Positions 1-8,321 of a stretch of 50,792 nt of DNA are shown here, one piece after another. The notes below the pieces were generated by a model. It worked only from the letters and a program-made list of their open reading frames with translations, searched no databases and was not told the origin of the DNA. Every line of letters begins with the position of its first letter. Position 1 is the stretch's first letter. Location of the stretch: NCBI RefSeq assembly GCF_000218485.1, contig NZ_AFPB01000178.1, positions 1 through 50,792 on the forward strand, in the 5' to 3' direction. The translations under genes were made by a program, and so were the position numbers. Source of the stretch: Aquimarina agarivorans (GTDB lineage Bacteria > Bacteroidota > Bacteroidia > Flavobacteriales > Flavobacteriaceae).

Positions 1-203
1 TTCTGATTTTAGAGGATCGTACCAAAAACCACCATTTTAAATGGATAATGTAACATCAAGAACAGTATAAGTTTGTGTAACAAGTGAATTTTAAAAAAAA
101 GGTGACTAGAAATTAATTTAAAGAAAGTAATTAAAGAAGGTAGGGTTAATGTCGAGTGTCCTGTTATAGGTATAGTAACAAACAAGTTAATTAAATAATT
201 ACT

Positions 204-1349
204 ATGAAAACTCTAACAAAATTACCAACGTTTTTTTTAGCTATATTAAGTGTCTTCTTTCTTTTTTCGTGTGAGCAAGAGGCTGAAACGGAATCAGATA
301 TGGTTTTGGAATCAGAAATAGCCAAAGAAAATGAATGTCCAAATCCTAGTTTTGAAATAAAGACCTTTGAAGAAGAAAATAATTATGATATTTTATTAGT
401 TGCTGCCCCTATTGAAAATGCAACTAGTTATGTATGGGAAGTAACTACTGGCAGCGAAAAACAAACATTTGAAAAAGATAGTAATACACTTGGTTGGGGT
501 CCAAAAGAAGGGGATACTACATTTTGTTTGTCAGTGATTACCTCAGATTGTTCAGGTTCTGAAAAGGTTTGCCAAACATTTACAAGAAATAGGATGCTTG
601 ATGAAGATGCAGAAGTTTGTCCAGCAATAGAATTAACTGTAAATAATGGATTACCAGTAAAACAAGTAAATTTTTCAGAAGTTTCTGAAGCTAGAATTAC
701 TAAAATACCAGGAGCTGTATCATATGAATGGACCGTAAACGGAGTTGAAACGGAAGATTTTGAATTTGATTTTGATGACTTTAAAATTGACGAAAGATTA
801 CTTTCGGGACCTACAGGTAAAACAGCTCGTGAAATTATTGAAACTTTAGAAAATTCGTTAACTATTAGGTTTGATCGTTTTGAAGATGCCGAAATTTGTG
901 TAACCGTGGTAACTGATGCTTGCAAAGAAGGTGTCACTGTTTGCAAAGATTATAAAAAATCTCCTCCTGTTGATTATTGTGCAATCCCTGATTATTTAAT
1001 TGATTTATCAAAAGATTTATCAAATATGATTGTTACGCTAAGGAATTTTTCTGGAAACCCTAATTTTAAAGTTTGGACAGCTATTTTAACAACGGCTGAT
1101 GGGGTGTCAAAAGAATTTGAAATAAGAAATGGTACTATTTTTAATTTAGAACTAGGGATTTACGAAATTTGTGCAAACCCAATACCTGTGACCTGTCCGG
1201 AGGGAACATCAATTTGTAAAAAAATTGAATTAACTCAAGAAATCTTAGATCAAATTAAGGAAGAAGCTAAAGATGATACATTGGGGCATATCAGAATAAA
1301 ACTTAAAGAAAAAGAAGCAGGTTTGTACATTCCAATATACGCCAAATAG
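204..1349 (+). CDS. Surface lipoprotein with three Cys-rich modules, function unknown
   Basis: A type II signal peptide ends in the lipobox LFSC, so Cys23 is the likely lipidated residue. It is followed by an acidic stretch (EQEAETES) of the kind that directs Bacteroidota lipoproteins to the cell surface. The mature part (about 355 residues) contains three similar modules. The first two carry a Tyr-x-Trp turn (SYVWEV, SYEWTV). Each module ends in a three-Cys pattern: CLSVITSDCSGSEKVC, CVTVVTDACKEGVTVC and CANPIPVTCPEGTSIC. The modules resemble PKD/Ig-like beta-sandwich repeats, but I do not recognise the family. The gene stands alone and is followed by a strong terminator. The lipoprotein call is firm; the role is unknown. 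Confidence 0.85.
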   Translation: MKTLTKLPTFFLAILSVFFLFSCEQEAETESDMVLESEIAKENECPNPSFEIKTFEEENNYDILLVAAPIENATSYVWEVTTGSEKQTFEKDSNTLGWGPKEGDTTFCLSVITSDCSGSEKVCQTFTRNRMLDEDAEVCPAIELTVNNGLPVKQVNFSEVSEARITKIPGAVSYEWTVNGVETEDFEFDFDDFKIDERLLSGPTGKTAREIIETLENSLTIRFDRFEDAEICVTVVTDACKEGVTVCKDYKKSPPVDYCAIPDYLIDLSKDLSNMIVTLRNFSGNPNFKVWTAILTTADGVSKEFEIRNGTIFNLELGIYEICANPIPVTCPEGTSICKKIELTQEILDQIKEEAKDDTLGHIRIKLKEKEAGLYIPIYAK

Positions 1350-1397
1350 TATCGCGTTTTTAGAATATTAATTATTTAAAATTGCAAATGGAATTAA

Positions 1398-1433
1398 AAA
1401 AAACCGAGTAGTCTCAGGACTGCTCGGTTTTTT
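1398..1433 (+). terminator. Rho-independent terminator after the lipoprotein gene
   Basis: A hairpin with arms aaaccgagtagtc and gactgctcggttt (one G-U pair) is followed by a T-run. It lies about 50 bases after the stop codon. Confidence 0.85.
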
Positions 1434-1575
1434 ATATTTATGGTAGCGCCATAGTGAAATTGTTTGTAAAAATTAAATTTCTATTCAAAAAGGTTCTTTT
1501 TAGCTTGATGCTTCCACAAATACTACATTAACGTAGCTGAGGTTGCGCCTATTCAAAACGAAAAGGAGTGTAAAA

Positions 1576-2100
1576 CTAAAAAAAGCGGTACCCTAAATTG
1601 ATGCCCCAGTTGATAAAAAAATCAGGAGATGCTTTTTCAATTTTAAAATTACGACCCACATTAGCGCCAATATCTACGCTAAATCCATTTTTAGTTAACC
1701 ATTTCATTCCTCCTCCAAAACCAATTCCAAGATCGTTATAATCATCAAGTTTGTCGCGTTCGGTAGTGCCTAAAAGTTTGGTGTCATCATTGCCAGTGGC
1801 ATATTGTAATAAGGCTTCAATGTAAAATCCTTTTTGTCCATATTCGCGATTGTTATAAAAATACTGACGAAAAAAAGGAGCTATTGAAAAAGATCTAAAG
1901 TTATCATTGGGTTTATTGAATCTGAAAAATGAAGCTATACCTACGCCTGAGGTGTTTCCTATAGCGTATTCGTAACTAAGTTCAATTGCAGGAGTAACTA
2001 AGGCAGATAGCGCATCAATTTTTATTTCATGCGCCTTATCAGTTTGCGACCAACTTATTATGGTGTTCATGAAAAATACAAAAGCAAGAATTTTTTTCAT
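1576..2100 (-). CDS. Small outer membrane beta-barrel protein
   Basis: The protein is about 174 residues when started at the Met that opens a clear signal peptide (MKKILAFVFFMNTIISWSQ). An in-frame Met 26 codons further upstream would put a non-signal stretch first, so it was not used. The mature part alternates hydrophobic and polar residues, has Gly/Tyr/Phe-rich strands, and ends in aromatic residues (LGYRFF), as outer membrane barrels do. The length and layout fit the 8-strand DUF3575/OmpW-like barrels of Bacteroidota. It is transcribed away from pepT with no shared operon evident. Ligand or role cannot be told. Confidence 0.7.
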   Translation of the reverse strand: MKKILAFVFFMNTIISWSQTDKAHEIKIDALSALVTPAIELSYEYAIGNTSGVGIASFFRFNKPNDNFRSFSIAPFFRQYFYNNREYGQKGFYIEALLQYATGNDDTKLLGTTERDKLDDYNDLGIGFGGGMKWLTKNGFSVDIGANVGRNFKIEKASPDFFINWGINLGYRFF

Positions 2101-2226
2101 AGTGTTAGTTAATATCGGCAATGATACAATTAGCTTTTTTTGAAAAACAGCATTGTTCTTAATTAAAATCTTAAACAATTGAAATACTTTTTTATTTGAT
2201 CATTATTACAGCAAACATTTTTTTAA

Positions 2227-3474
2227 CTAATTTATCTCCGATATTTCGGAAGTGAGTTCTGCAATTTTCACAATCACCTCACTGGCTTTTTGCATGCTTT
2301 CTACAGGAATGTATTCATATTTGCCATGAAAATTATGACCTCCTGCAAAAATATTTGGGCACGGAAGTCCCATAAAACTCAATTGAGAACCATCAGTGCC
2401 GCCACGTATTGGTTTTATAAGCGGTTTTATTTTTAAGGCTTCCATTGCTTTTTTCGCAATGGTCATAATATGCATATTGGGTTCAATTTTCTCCTTCATG
2501 TTGTAATACTGATCCTGTATTTCAATTTCAAACGTGCTGTTTCCATATTGGTTGTTTAGTTCATCAACAAGCGCAATCATTACTTGCTTTCTGGCTTCAA
2601 AATGTTCTTTTTCATGATCGCGTATAAGGTACTCTAAAGTCGTTTTTTCCACGCTTCCATTAATAGTGTGTAAATGAAAAAAACCTTCTCTGTCCGAGGT
2701 GTGTTCTGGGGTTTCCAGGCGCGGTAACGAATTGATAAAATCTTGCGAAATGAGCATGCTGTTAACCAGTTTGTCCTTTGCGTAGCCAGGGTGTACAATT
2801 TTACCATTTATGGTGACTACTGCTGCAGCTGCGTTAAAATTTTCATATTCTAATTCGCCAATTTGACTTCCGTCTATGGTATAAGCATATTCAGCACTAA
2901 ATTTTTTTACGTCAAATAAATGAGCGCCACGACCAATTTCCTCGTCGGGGGTAAACGCAATCCTGATTTTGCCATGTTTTATTTCAGGATGGTTTATAAG
3001 GTGTTCGGCAGCTGTAATAATTTCTGTAACTCCAGCTTTATCATCAGCGCCTAACAAGGTTTCTCCGTTAGTGGTAATTAAAGTTTGACCAATGTATTGT
3101 TTTAAGTCGCTAAAATAAGAAGGAGAAAGAATGATGTTTTTATCTTCATTTAGTACGATGTCCTTACCATTATAGTTTTCAACAATTTGAGGCTGTACCC
3201 CTTCAGCGGTAAAATCAGGTGAGGTGTCATAATGAGCAATAAAACCAATGGTAGGCGTGGGTTTAGTTGTAGTAGCAGGAATAGTAGCCATAATGTAACC
3301 ATTGTTGTCAATAGTAACTTCTTGGAGTCCTATGGTATTTAATTCTTCAATCAGTAAATGTGCTAATTTCCATTGTTTTTGGGTACTGGGAGTGCTGTCA
3401 CTTTTGGGGTCACTTTGTGTGTCAATACTAACGTATTTTATAAAGCGATCAATAATAGCTTTTTTTGAGAACAT
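2227..3474 (-). CDS. pepT: Peptidase T (tripeptide aminopeptidase)
   Basis: This is an M20 family metallopeptidase that removes the N-terminal residue from tripeptides in the cytoplasm. The 415 residues match the usual PepT length. Dinuclear zinc-site residues are visible: HYDTSPD (His81, Asp83), GADDKAG (Asp144, bridging) and DEEIG (Glu178 catalytic base, Glu179 metal). The family segment RGGTDGSQLSFMGLPCPN and the final metal His in GGHNFHGK are also present. Nothing is missing. It is a single gene, divergent from pyrD with about 105 bases between the starts. Confidence 0.95.
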   Translation of the reverse strand: MFSKKAIIDRFIKYVSIDTQSDPKSDSTPSTQKQWKLAHLLIEELNTIGLQEVTIDNNGYIMATIPATTTKPTPTIGFIAHYDTSPDFTAEGVQPQIVENYNGKDIVLNEDKNIILSPSYFSDLKQYIGQTLITTNGETLLGADDKAGVTEIITAAEHLINHPEIKHGKIRIAFTPDEEIGRGAHLFDVKKFSAEYAYTIDGSQIGELEYENFNAAAAVVTINGKIVHPGYAKDKLVNSMLISQDFINSLPRLETPEHTSDREGFFHLHTINGSVEKTTLEYLIRDHEKEHFEARKQVMIALVDELNNQYGNSTFEIEIQDQYYNMKEKIEPNMHIMTIAKKAMEALKIKPLIKPIRGGTDGSQLSFMGLPCPNIFAGGHNFHGKYEYIPVESMQKASEVIVKIAELTSEISEIN

Positions 3475-3555
3475 GATGTCGATTTTATATAGTAAAGATA
3501 CAAATAGTCCATATTTTTAAAATTGAATTTAAGTGGTATTGCAGCTTAAAAATAG

Positions 3556-3563
3556 TATTTTTG
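3556..3563 (+). promoter_or_regulatory. Bacteroidota -7 box (TATTTTTG) upstream of pyrD
   Basis: TATTTTTG fits TAnnTTTG and is followed by C, 16 bases before the pyrD ATG. No well-spaced -33 TTTG is obvious, so this is a weak call. Confidence 0.45.
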
Positions 3564-3579
3564 CAAAAAAAAAATCAAT

Positions 3580-4610
3580 ATGTATCAAACGTTAATTCGT
3601 CCGCTATTATTCAAGTTTGATCCCGAAAAAGTACATTACTTCACTTTTTCTTTAATTCGTTTTTTAAATAAAATTCCTGGAGTTCCGGCTATATTTAGAG
3701 GGTTGTATAATGTTGAAAATGAGCGTTTGGAGCGTAAGGTATTTGGGTTAACGTTTAAAAACCCAGTAGGTTTGGCAGCAGGGTTTGATAAAAATGCGGT
3801 TTTGTACAATGAGCTGGCAAATTTTGGATTTGGTTTTATTGAAATTGGAACAGTAACCCCCAAAGGACAGCAAGGGAATCCTAAAAAGCGATTGTTCCGC
3901 CTACAAGCAGATGAAGCTATAATTAACAGGATGGGGTTCAATAATGAAGGTGTTGAAATAGCTATTGAACAATTAAAAAAAATAAAAAACAGCTTATTAT
4001 AGGTGGTAATATCGGCAAAAACACAGGGACAGCTCCCAAAGATTACACCCAAGATTATTTAGAGTGCTTTAATGCGCTACATCCTTACGTGGATTATTTT
4101 GTGCTTAACGTAAGTTGCCCCAATGTATCCAGTCATGCCAAATTGAACGATAAAGAATATCTGGAAGAGCTAATCGGTGTAGTGCAACAAGCCAACAAAA
4201 CCTTTGATAAGCAAAAACCTATTTTGTTAAAAATTGCTCCTGACCTAAATCAACATCAGTTGGATGAAATAGTAGCACTCATTCAGGATACAGGTTTGGA
4301 CGGAGTGATTGCCAGTAATACATCAACATCGCGTAGTAATTTAAAAACTTCAGCATCGCGATTAAAGGAAATTGGAAATGGAGGGTTAAGCGGAAAACCA
4401 TTAAAAAATAAATCAACGGAGGTAATCCGATATTTATCTAAAAAAAGTAAGCAATCTTTTCCAATTATAGGAGTGGGGGGAATTCATACTGCAGCTGATG
4501 CTATTGAAAAACTGGATGCAGGAGCTATGTTGGTGCAAATTTACACTGGGTTTATTTACAGCGGACCGCAATTGATAAAAGAAATAAATAAAAAATTACT
4601 AAGTAAATAA
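3580..4610 (+). pseudogene. pyrD: Dihydroorotate dehydrogenase (quinone), interrupted by a -1 frameshift
   Basis: This FMN enzyme oxidises dihydroorotate to orotate in pyrimidine synthesis and passes electrons to quinone at the inner membrane. The first frame (3580-4002) holds the N-terminal membrane-associating part and the first half of the barrel ([32 protein letters not shown]). It then stops at a TAG. The rest continues in the -1 frame: IIGGNIGKN directly after the break, then NVSCPNV, LLKIAPDL, SGKPLKNKS, GVGGIHTA and the C-terminal phosphate-binding region. Together the parts give a complete class 2 enzyme of about 343 residues. The break lies in A-rich DNA (8 A, T, 6 A) at 3975-3989. 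Removing one A restores the frame. Whether this is decay, sequencing error or recoding is open. The active-site motif has Cys (codon 4116-4118) where class 2 enzymes usually have Ser. Confidence 0.9.
3984..3990 (+). other. Candidate -1 slippery heptamer A AAA AAC in pyrD
   Basis: In the zero frame the codons read ATA AAA AAC, which is the X XXY YYZ arrangement. A -1 slip here reads straight into CAG CTT ATT ATA GGT, the conserved continuation of PyrD. The zero-frame stop TAG is only three codons downstream (4000-4002). Only a short stem (ggga/tccc, about 4027-4038) is seen downstream, and no Shine-Dalgarno-like stimulator upstream. The heptamer may be incidental to an A-rich run. Confidence 0.35.
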
Positions 4611-5177
4611 TAGTATTATCAGGAAGATTTAATCCGTTAAATGATATTATTTTTAGAATTAAACGGGCTCATATAGGGCTAATGGGAGGTCAAAAGATAG
4701 GAAAAGTATTCCCCATAATTTTAAGGTTTACAATCGAAAACTCACCACTCGCAGATCTCAATTTACCACCGACGACTGACAGCTTTCTCCAAAAAAATGA
4801 ATGATTTATGAAGCCGTATTTTTTTGATTTTTTCACTTACTAAAACGATGTAATTGACTTTTTTTTGACAGAAAAACACGGTAAAAAACTGTAAATCACT
4901 GGTATTTTTATAAGAAATATTAATTTTTTATGTTAATTTTTTGATTTTTTTTACGCTTTCGCGTTTATATTTTGTTTTAATTTAATTTATTTAAAATAAT
5001 GACAATCAATTAATTAAGGTTTATTCTTAAGGTATTTAACAAAAATATATTTTTTCTTACAGTAGTAATAGCTACCTAGAATTCTTGCGGAAGCCGTTGA
5101 TTTTGTGTTGCGTAAATCTTTTTTTCTTACATTGATAGCCTATAAACCAACTAAGTGTATGATCAAAATTTTACGTT
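4611..5177. other. 567-base intergenic region, no supported gene
   Basis: AT-rich sequence between pyrD and a secreted hypothetical. It contains a partial palindrome ACGCTTTCGCGT (4953-4964) that includes the reverse of GCGAAAGCG, a word also found at 9327 and about 13515. It also has two copies of the 12-mer TTTTTTCTTACA (5050-5061 and 5120-5131), the second 46 bases before the next ATG. A 40-codon open frame at 4682-4804 has no supporting features. Confidence 0.6.
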
Positions 5178-5693
5178 ATGAAACTATTTCTACTCGCCTT
5201 TTGTATTTCCAATTCAATCTTTTCCCAGCGTTTTGTAGATTTATCTGACAGCCTTTCCAGTATTGATCGCGGAATGGTAATAAATGGAAACGATTACTCA
5301 TCAAAAGAACAAGTAATTATCAATACATCTTCAATGAGATTTATAAAGCCAGCCTATGTTACTTTTTACAATGTGTTGGTAAATGTTGATGCCCCTATAA
5401 AAGGAAAGGGTAAATTTAAACTAGAAGGGAGTTCGCGCATTTTTATAAAATCGAAAGATGGGAATGTCGGAAATAGCAAACTGGTTTCAAAACAACCTTT
5501 TGGCGAAGAGTTTTTGTTAGATCAATGTACTTTATTTAAAAAAGTGCCACGAGGAACCAAATACAGAATTTGGTACTTAAGCGGTAAAGAATTTTTAAAG
5601 GGATACGTTGGTGATGGTCAATTGATACGTCGGATGTATTACACTGTTAAATTAGGAAATCGCTTTTTGGACAAGCAGCTATTTACGGATTAA
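5178..5693 (+). CDS. Secreted hypothetical protein
   Basis: A 171-residue protein with a short signal peptide (MKLFLLAFCISNSIFSQ) of the flavobacterial type ending in SQ. The mature part is beta-rich and basic, with several Lys/Gly-rich turns (APIKGKGKFKLEGSSRIFIKSKDG) and no Cys-rich or catalytic motif that I recognise. Its stop overlaps the stop of the convergent HAD gene by 11 bases. Two identical 12-mers (TTTTTTCTTACA) lie upstream, and a third copy lies before the GH16 gene. Function unknown; periplasmic or secreted location is inferred from the signal peptide only. Confidence 0.7.
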   Translation: MKLFLLAFCISNSIFSQRFVDLSDSLSSIDRGMVINGNDYSSKEQVIINTSSMRFIKPAYVTFYNVLVNVDAPIKGKGKFKLEGSSRIFIKSKDGNVGNSKLVSKQPFGEEFLLDQCTLFKKVPRGTKYRIWYLSGKEFLKGYVGDGQLIRRMYYTVKLGNRFLDKQLFTD

Positions 5694-6492
5694 TACTTGC
5701 TAAAAGAGTTGCTAACACAGCTTCAACACCATTATTGTCGTTGGTTAAGGTGTGATATTTTGCCACCTTTTTAACATTTGGATGTGCATTTTCCATGGCG
5801 TAACTAAAAGATGCTTTTTTTAGCATTTCTAGGTCGTTATTATAGTCACCAAATGCCATGGTTTGCGCTTTGGTAACGCCGTGTTGTTTTTGTATTTGAG
5901 CAATGGCATTTCCTTTGTGTGATGAATCCTGGGAAATGTCAATCCATAGTTTACCCGAAATTTTAATTTGCCAGTCATTTTCAAGGTGTTTTACAAATGG
6001 ATAAATAAATTCTTCAGAACCATCGTGATGACATAATGCAATTTTAAAAAAATCGTCGTCAGGCAGTTCGGAAAAACTGTTCAAAACCATATACTCAGTA
6101 TAATATTCCGCAATGGTATTTTGAAATTGTTCCGATTCGTTTAAAATGTAGGCCTTATTTTTTCCACAAACCACTAAATGAACACCGTCAATATCAGTGC
6201 ATAGTTGCAATAAGTTTTCAACATCAGCTTGCGAAATAGCGTTAACATATAATTCTTCGTCATTTTGTACAATGTAGGCTCCATTTTCAGCTACAATAGT
6301 AATATGTTCTTTAATTGCGGAAAGTTTGTCTAAAATACTGTGATACTGACGACCACTAGCAGCTACAAAATGAATATTATTAGCTCTTAACGCTTCAAAC
6401 TGTTTGAAAAATAAATCACTCACTTGGTGCTTTGAGTTCAAAAGTGTGCCATCCATATCGGTAACAACTAATTTTACGTCAGATAAATTCAT
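5683..6492 (-). CDS. Cof-type HAD-IIB sugar-phosphate phosphatase
   Basis: A cytoplasmic phosphatase of the haloacid dehalogenase superfamily, Cof subfamily (YbjI/YidA-like), about 269 residues. Motif I is VTDMDGTLL, with nucleophile Asp12 and acid/base Asp14. Motif II is the Ser of AASGRQY. Motif IV is FGDYNNDLEML, which binds Mg2+. The C2B cap lies between motifs II and III. I chose the Met that opens MNLSDVKLV. A start 15 codons earlier would overlap the divergent yjbQ region and add an unlikely tail. The exact substrate (flavin, sugar phosphate or pyridoxal phosphate) cannot be read from sequence. Confidence 0.88.
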   Translation of the reverse strand: MNLSDVKLVVTDMDGTLLNSKHQVSDLFFKQFEALRANNIHFVAASGRQYHSILDKLSAIKEHITIVAENGAYIVQNDEELYVNAISQADVENLLQLCTDIDGVHLVVCGKNKAYILNESEQFQNTIAEYYTEYMVLNSFSELPDDDFFKIALCHHDGSEEFIYPFVKHLENDWQIKISGKLWIDISQDSSHKGNAIAQIQKQHGVTKAQTMAFGDYNNDLEMLKKASFSYAMENAHPNVKKVAKYHTLTNDNNGVEAVLATLLASINP

Positions 6493-6564
6493 TTTTGTTA
6501 ATTTAGTGAAATACAAATGTACAGTTTTGTAAACCATACAAACGTTATCCGTAAATTATCTTTA

Positions 6565-6987
6565 ATGCATTTTTTTCAAAAAGAAATTCGGCTGAAAGCT
6601 TACCGCCGCGGTTTTCATTTAATTACTACCGAAATTGAGCGAGCCATGCCTGAATTTTCTCAAATTAAAATAGGTCAGCTTCAAGTATTTATTCAGCATA
6701 CTTCGGCAAGCTTAACCATAAATGAAAATGCCGATCCTACCGTGCGCACCGATTTTGAAAGTCATATGAATGTTATGGTGCCGGAAAATGCACCTTATTA
6801 TATACATACTTATGAGGGACCCGATGATATGCCAGCACACATAAAAGCTTCGTTAATTGGTGCTTCGGTACAAATACCAGTAACTAACGGGCAATTAAAT
6901 TTAGGAACATGGCAAGGTGTTTACCTTTGTGAGCATCGAGACTATGGAGGTTCAAGATGTGTAGTTTTAACACTTTTTGGTAATTAA
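6565..6987 (+). CDS. YjbQ family protein (UPF0047)
   Basis: A 140-residue protein of the YjbQ/UPF0047 family, widespread small enzymes with reported weak thiamine phosphate synthase activity and uncertain true role. Family hallmarks are clear: QHTSASLTINENADP, the HMNVMVPE and YIHTYEGPDDMPAHIK region, the GTWQGVYLCEHRD segment and the final basic/aromatic strand. The conserved His and Glu/Asp residues of the putative metal pocket are intact. The start is the Met of MHFFQKEIRL, which agrees with family length; an ATG 16 codons earlier overlaps the divergent gene. Its stop lies 4 bases before the HMG-CoA lyase start, so the two are probably co-transcribed. Confidence 0.9.
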   Translation: MHFFQKEIRLKAYRRGFHLITTEIERAMPEFSQIKIGQLQVFIQHTSASLTINENADPTVRTDFESHMNVMVPENAPYYIHTYEGPDDMPAHIKASLIGASVQIPVTNGQLNLGTWQGVYLCEHRDYGGSRCVVLTLFGN

Positions 6988-6991
6988 TATT

Positions 6992-7855
6992 ATGGCTAAG
7001 TTAAAATTGATAGAATGTCCAAGGGATGCCATGCAAGGGATAAAGCAATTTATACCAACTGAACGTAAATTACAGTATTTGCAAATGTTGGTAAATTGCG
7101 GGTTTGATACCTTGGATGTTGGTAGTTTTGTGTCACCTAAAGCTATTCCGCAAATGGCTGATACTAAACAGGTATTGGAGCAGTTGGATTTGTCCACTAC
7201 CACAACCAAATTGTTAACCATTGTTGCAAATGTTCGGGGTGCATTAGCGGCGGCGGCAATGCCACAAGTGTCATTTATTGGATTTCCCTTTTCAATTTCG
7301 GAAACATTTCAAATGCGAAATACTCATAAAACTATGGCGGAATCGCAGGAAGTATTGCAACAGATTGTTGAAATAGCAGCTCAGGCTAATAAACAAATAG
7401 TAGTGTATATAAGTATGGGGTTTGGTAATCCTTACGGAGAACCTTGGAATCCAGAAATTGTAAGCAAATGGATAGCTAGCATTGCAAAAATGGGAGTACG
7501 TATTTTATCATTGAGTGATACGGTGGGGTCATCAGTTCCTGAAACTATTACTCAATTGTTCTCTACATTAATACCTAAGTATCCTAAAATAGAATTTGGT
7601 GCCCATTTACATACATCAGCAAGCACATGGCACGATAAATTAAATGCGGCCTACAAAGCAGGATGCCTGCGTTTTGATGGTGCCATCCAAGGTTACGGTG
7701 GATGTCCCATGGCGGGAGATGCATTAATAGGTAACATGCCCACCGAAAAAATGATTTCTTATTTTACCACTCAAAAAGAAGCATTTAATGTTGATGTTAT
7801 GCGCTTTGAGTCAGCACACAATCAGGCAACTATATTATTTTCTGAATACCATTAA
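6992..7855 (+). CDS. Hydroxymethylglutaryl-CoA lyase
   Basis: Cleaves 3-hydroxy-3-methylglutaryl-CoA to acetyl-CoA and acetoacetate, the last step of leucine degradation. It is a TIM barrel of about 287 residues. The substrate Arg/Asp pair is in ECPRDAMQG (Arg11, Asp12). Metal ligands His205 and His207 are in GAHLHTS. The active-site Cys238 is in the loop GYGGCPMAGD. FVSPKAIPQM and FSISETFQMRN are typical of the clade. The start is the Met of MAKLKLIECP, 4 bases after yjbQ. No other leucine-degradation gene is adjacent, although an acyl-CoA dehydrogenase lies 19 kb away. Confidence 0.92.
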   Translation: MAKLKLIECPRDAMQGIKQFIPTERKLQYLQMLVNCGFDTLDVGSFVSPKAIPQMADTKQVLEQLDLSTTTTKLLTIVANVRGALAAAAMPQVSFIGFPFSISETFQMRNTHKTMAESQEVLQQIVEIAAQANKQIVVYISMGFGNPYGEPWNPEIVSKWIASIAKMGVRILSLSDTVGSSVPETITQLFSTLIPKYPKIEFGAHLHTSASTWHDKLNAAYKAGCLRFDGAIQGYGGCPMAGDALIGNMPTEKMISYFTTQKEAFNVDVMRFESAHNQATILFSEYH

Positions 7856-7995
7856 TGAGAGTTTTTAATATAAGAAATCGACTTGTTTTTTCGACATCAC
7901 ATTCTTTATTAATTAAATTTTATAATTAATGAAAAGATCATACAAAGGACTAGGTAGTACTTTAAATTTGTAATCATTAAAAATTTTCGCTTCAA

Positions 7996-8244
7996 TTATG
8001 CCGTAGCATTCTGTGGAGCCCAATGGGTGCATAGCATTCCAGGTGCTGCAGCTTGTGGGTTTGCGCAATCACTTTCGTGGAAGCGGGTGCAGGTAACACA
8101 ATTTCTGTCATCTTTAAGGGTAGCCTTCATGGAAAAATGATCACAGGTATAATTGTTACTTACCGCAACCATATGAATTTTACAAGCGCCTTCTTGGGTC
8201 AAATTTTCGCAGTTAATACAACTGTTTCCTAATCTAATAGCCAT
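7996..8244 (-). CDS. Small Cys-rich protein, probable zinc-binding, function unknown
   Basis: An 82-residue protein with nine Cys and several His: C9xxC12, C21, C34, C49xxC52, C60, C72 and His residues close by. It reads as two similar halves: SCINCENLTQEGACKIH and NCVTCTRFHESDCANP, each followed by a C-D-H or C-T-H element (TCDHFS, LCTHWA). That spacing suggests two small zinc or iron-sulfur knuckles. There is no signal peptide. It is the last of three small minus-strand genes and may be co-transcribed with them, although a 77-base gap separates it from the next. Family not recognised. Confidence 0.7.
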   Translation of the reverse strand: MAIRLGNSCINCENLTQEGACKIHMVAVSNNYTCDHFSMKATLKDDRNCVTCTRFHESDCANPQAAAPGMLCTHWAPQNATA

Positions 8245-8321
8245 AACGTATTTTTTTAAAATTAATATACCTTTAAAATACAGTATAATACGCTTAGAAA
8301 CAATTTAAATAAATAGACTAT

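Noticed and set aside
1..53. Possible 3' end of a truncated gene at the window edge
   Set aside because: Two frames stay open from the first bases (ends GSYQKPPF and HHFKWIM), but both are too short to choose between or recognise.
428..946. Long open frame antisense to the lipoprotein gene
   Set aside because: It lies wholly opposite a gene with a clear signal peptide and repeats, has no promoter or family features, and reflects base bias of the coding strand.
4025..4040. Short stem (ggga/tccc) as a frameshift-stimulating structure for pyrD
   Set aside because: Only 4 base pairs and about 37 bases downstream of the heptamer, too weak and too far for a known stimulator.
4682..4804. 40-codon open frame (MGGQKIGKVFPIIL onward) downstream of pyrD
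   Set aside because: No promoter box, no recognisable motif and no neighbour support. A frame this short is expected by chance.
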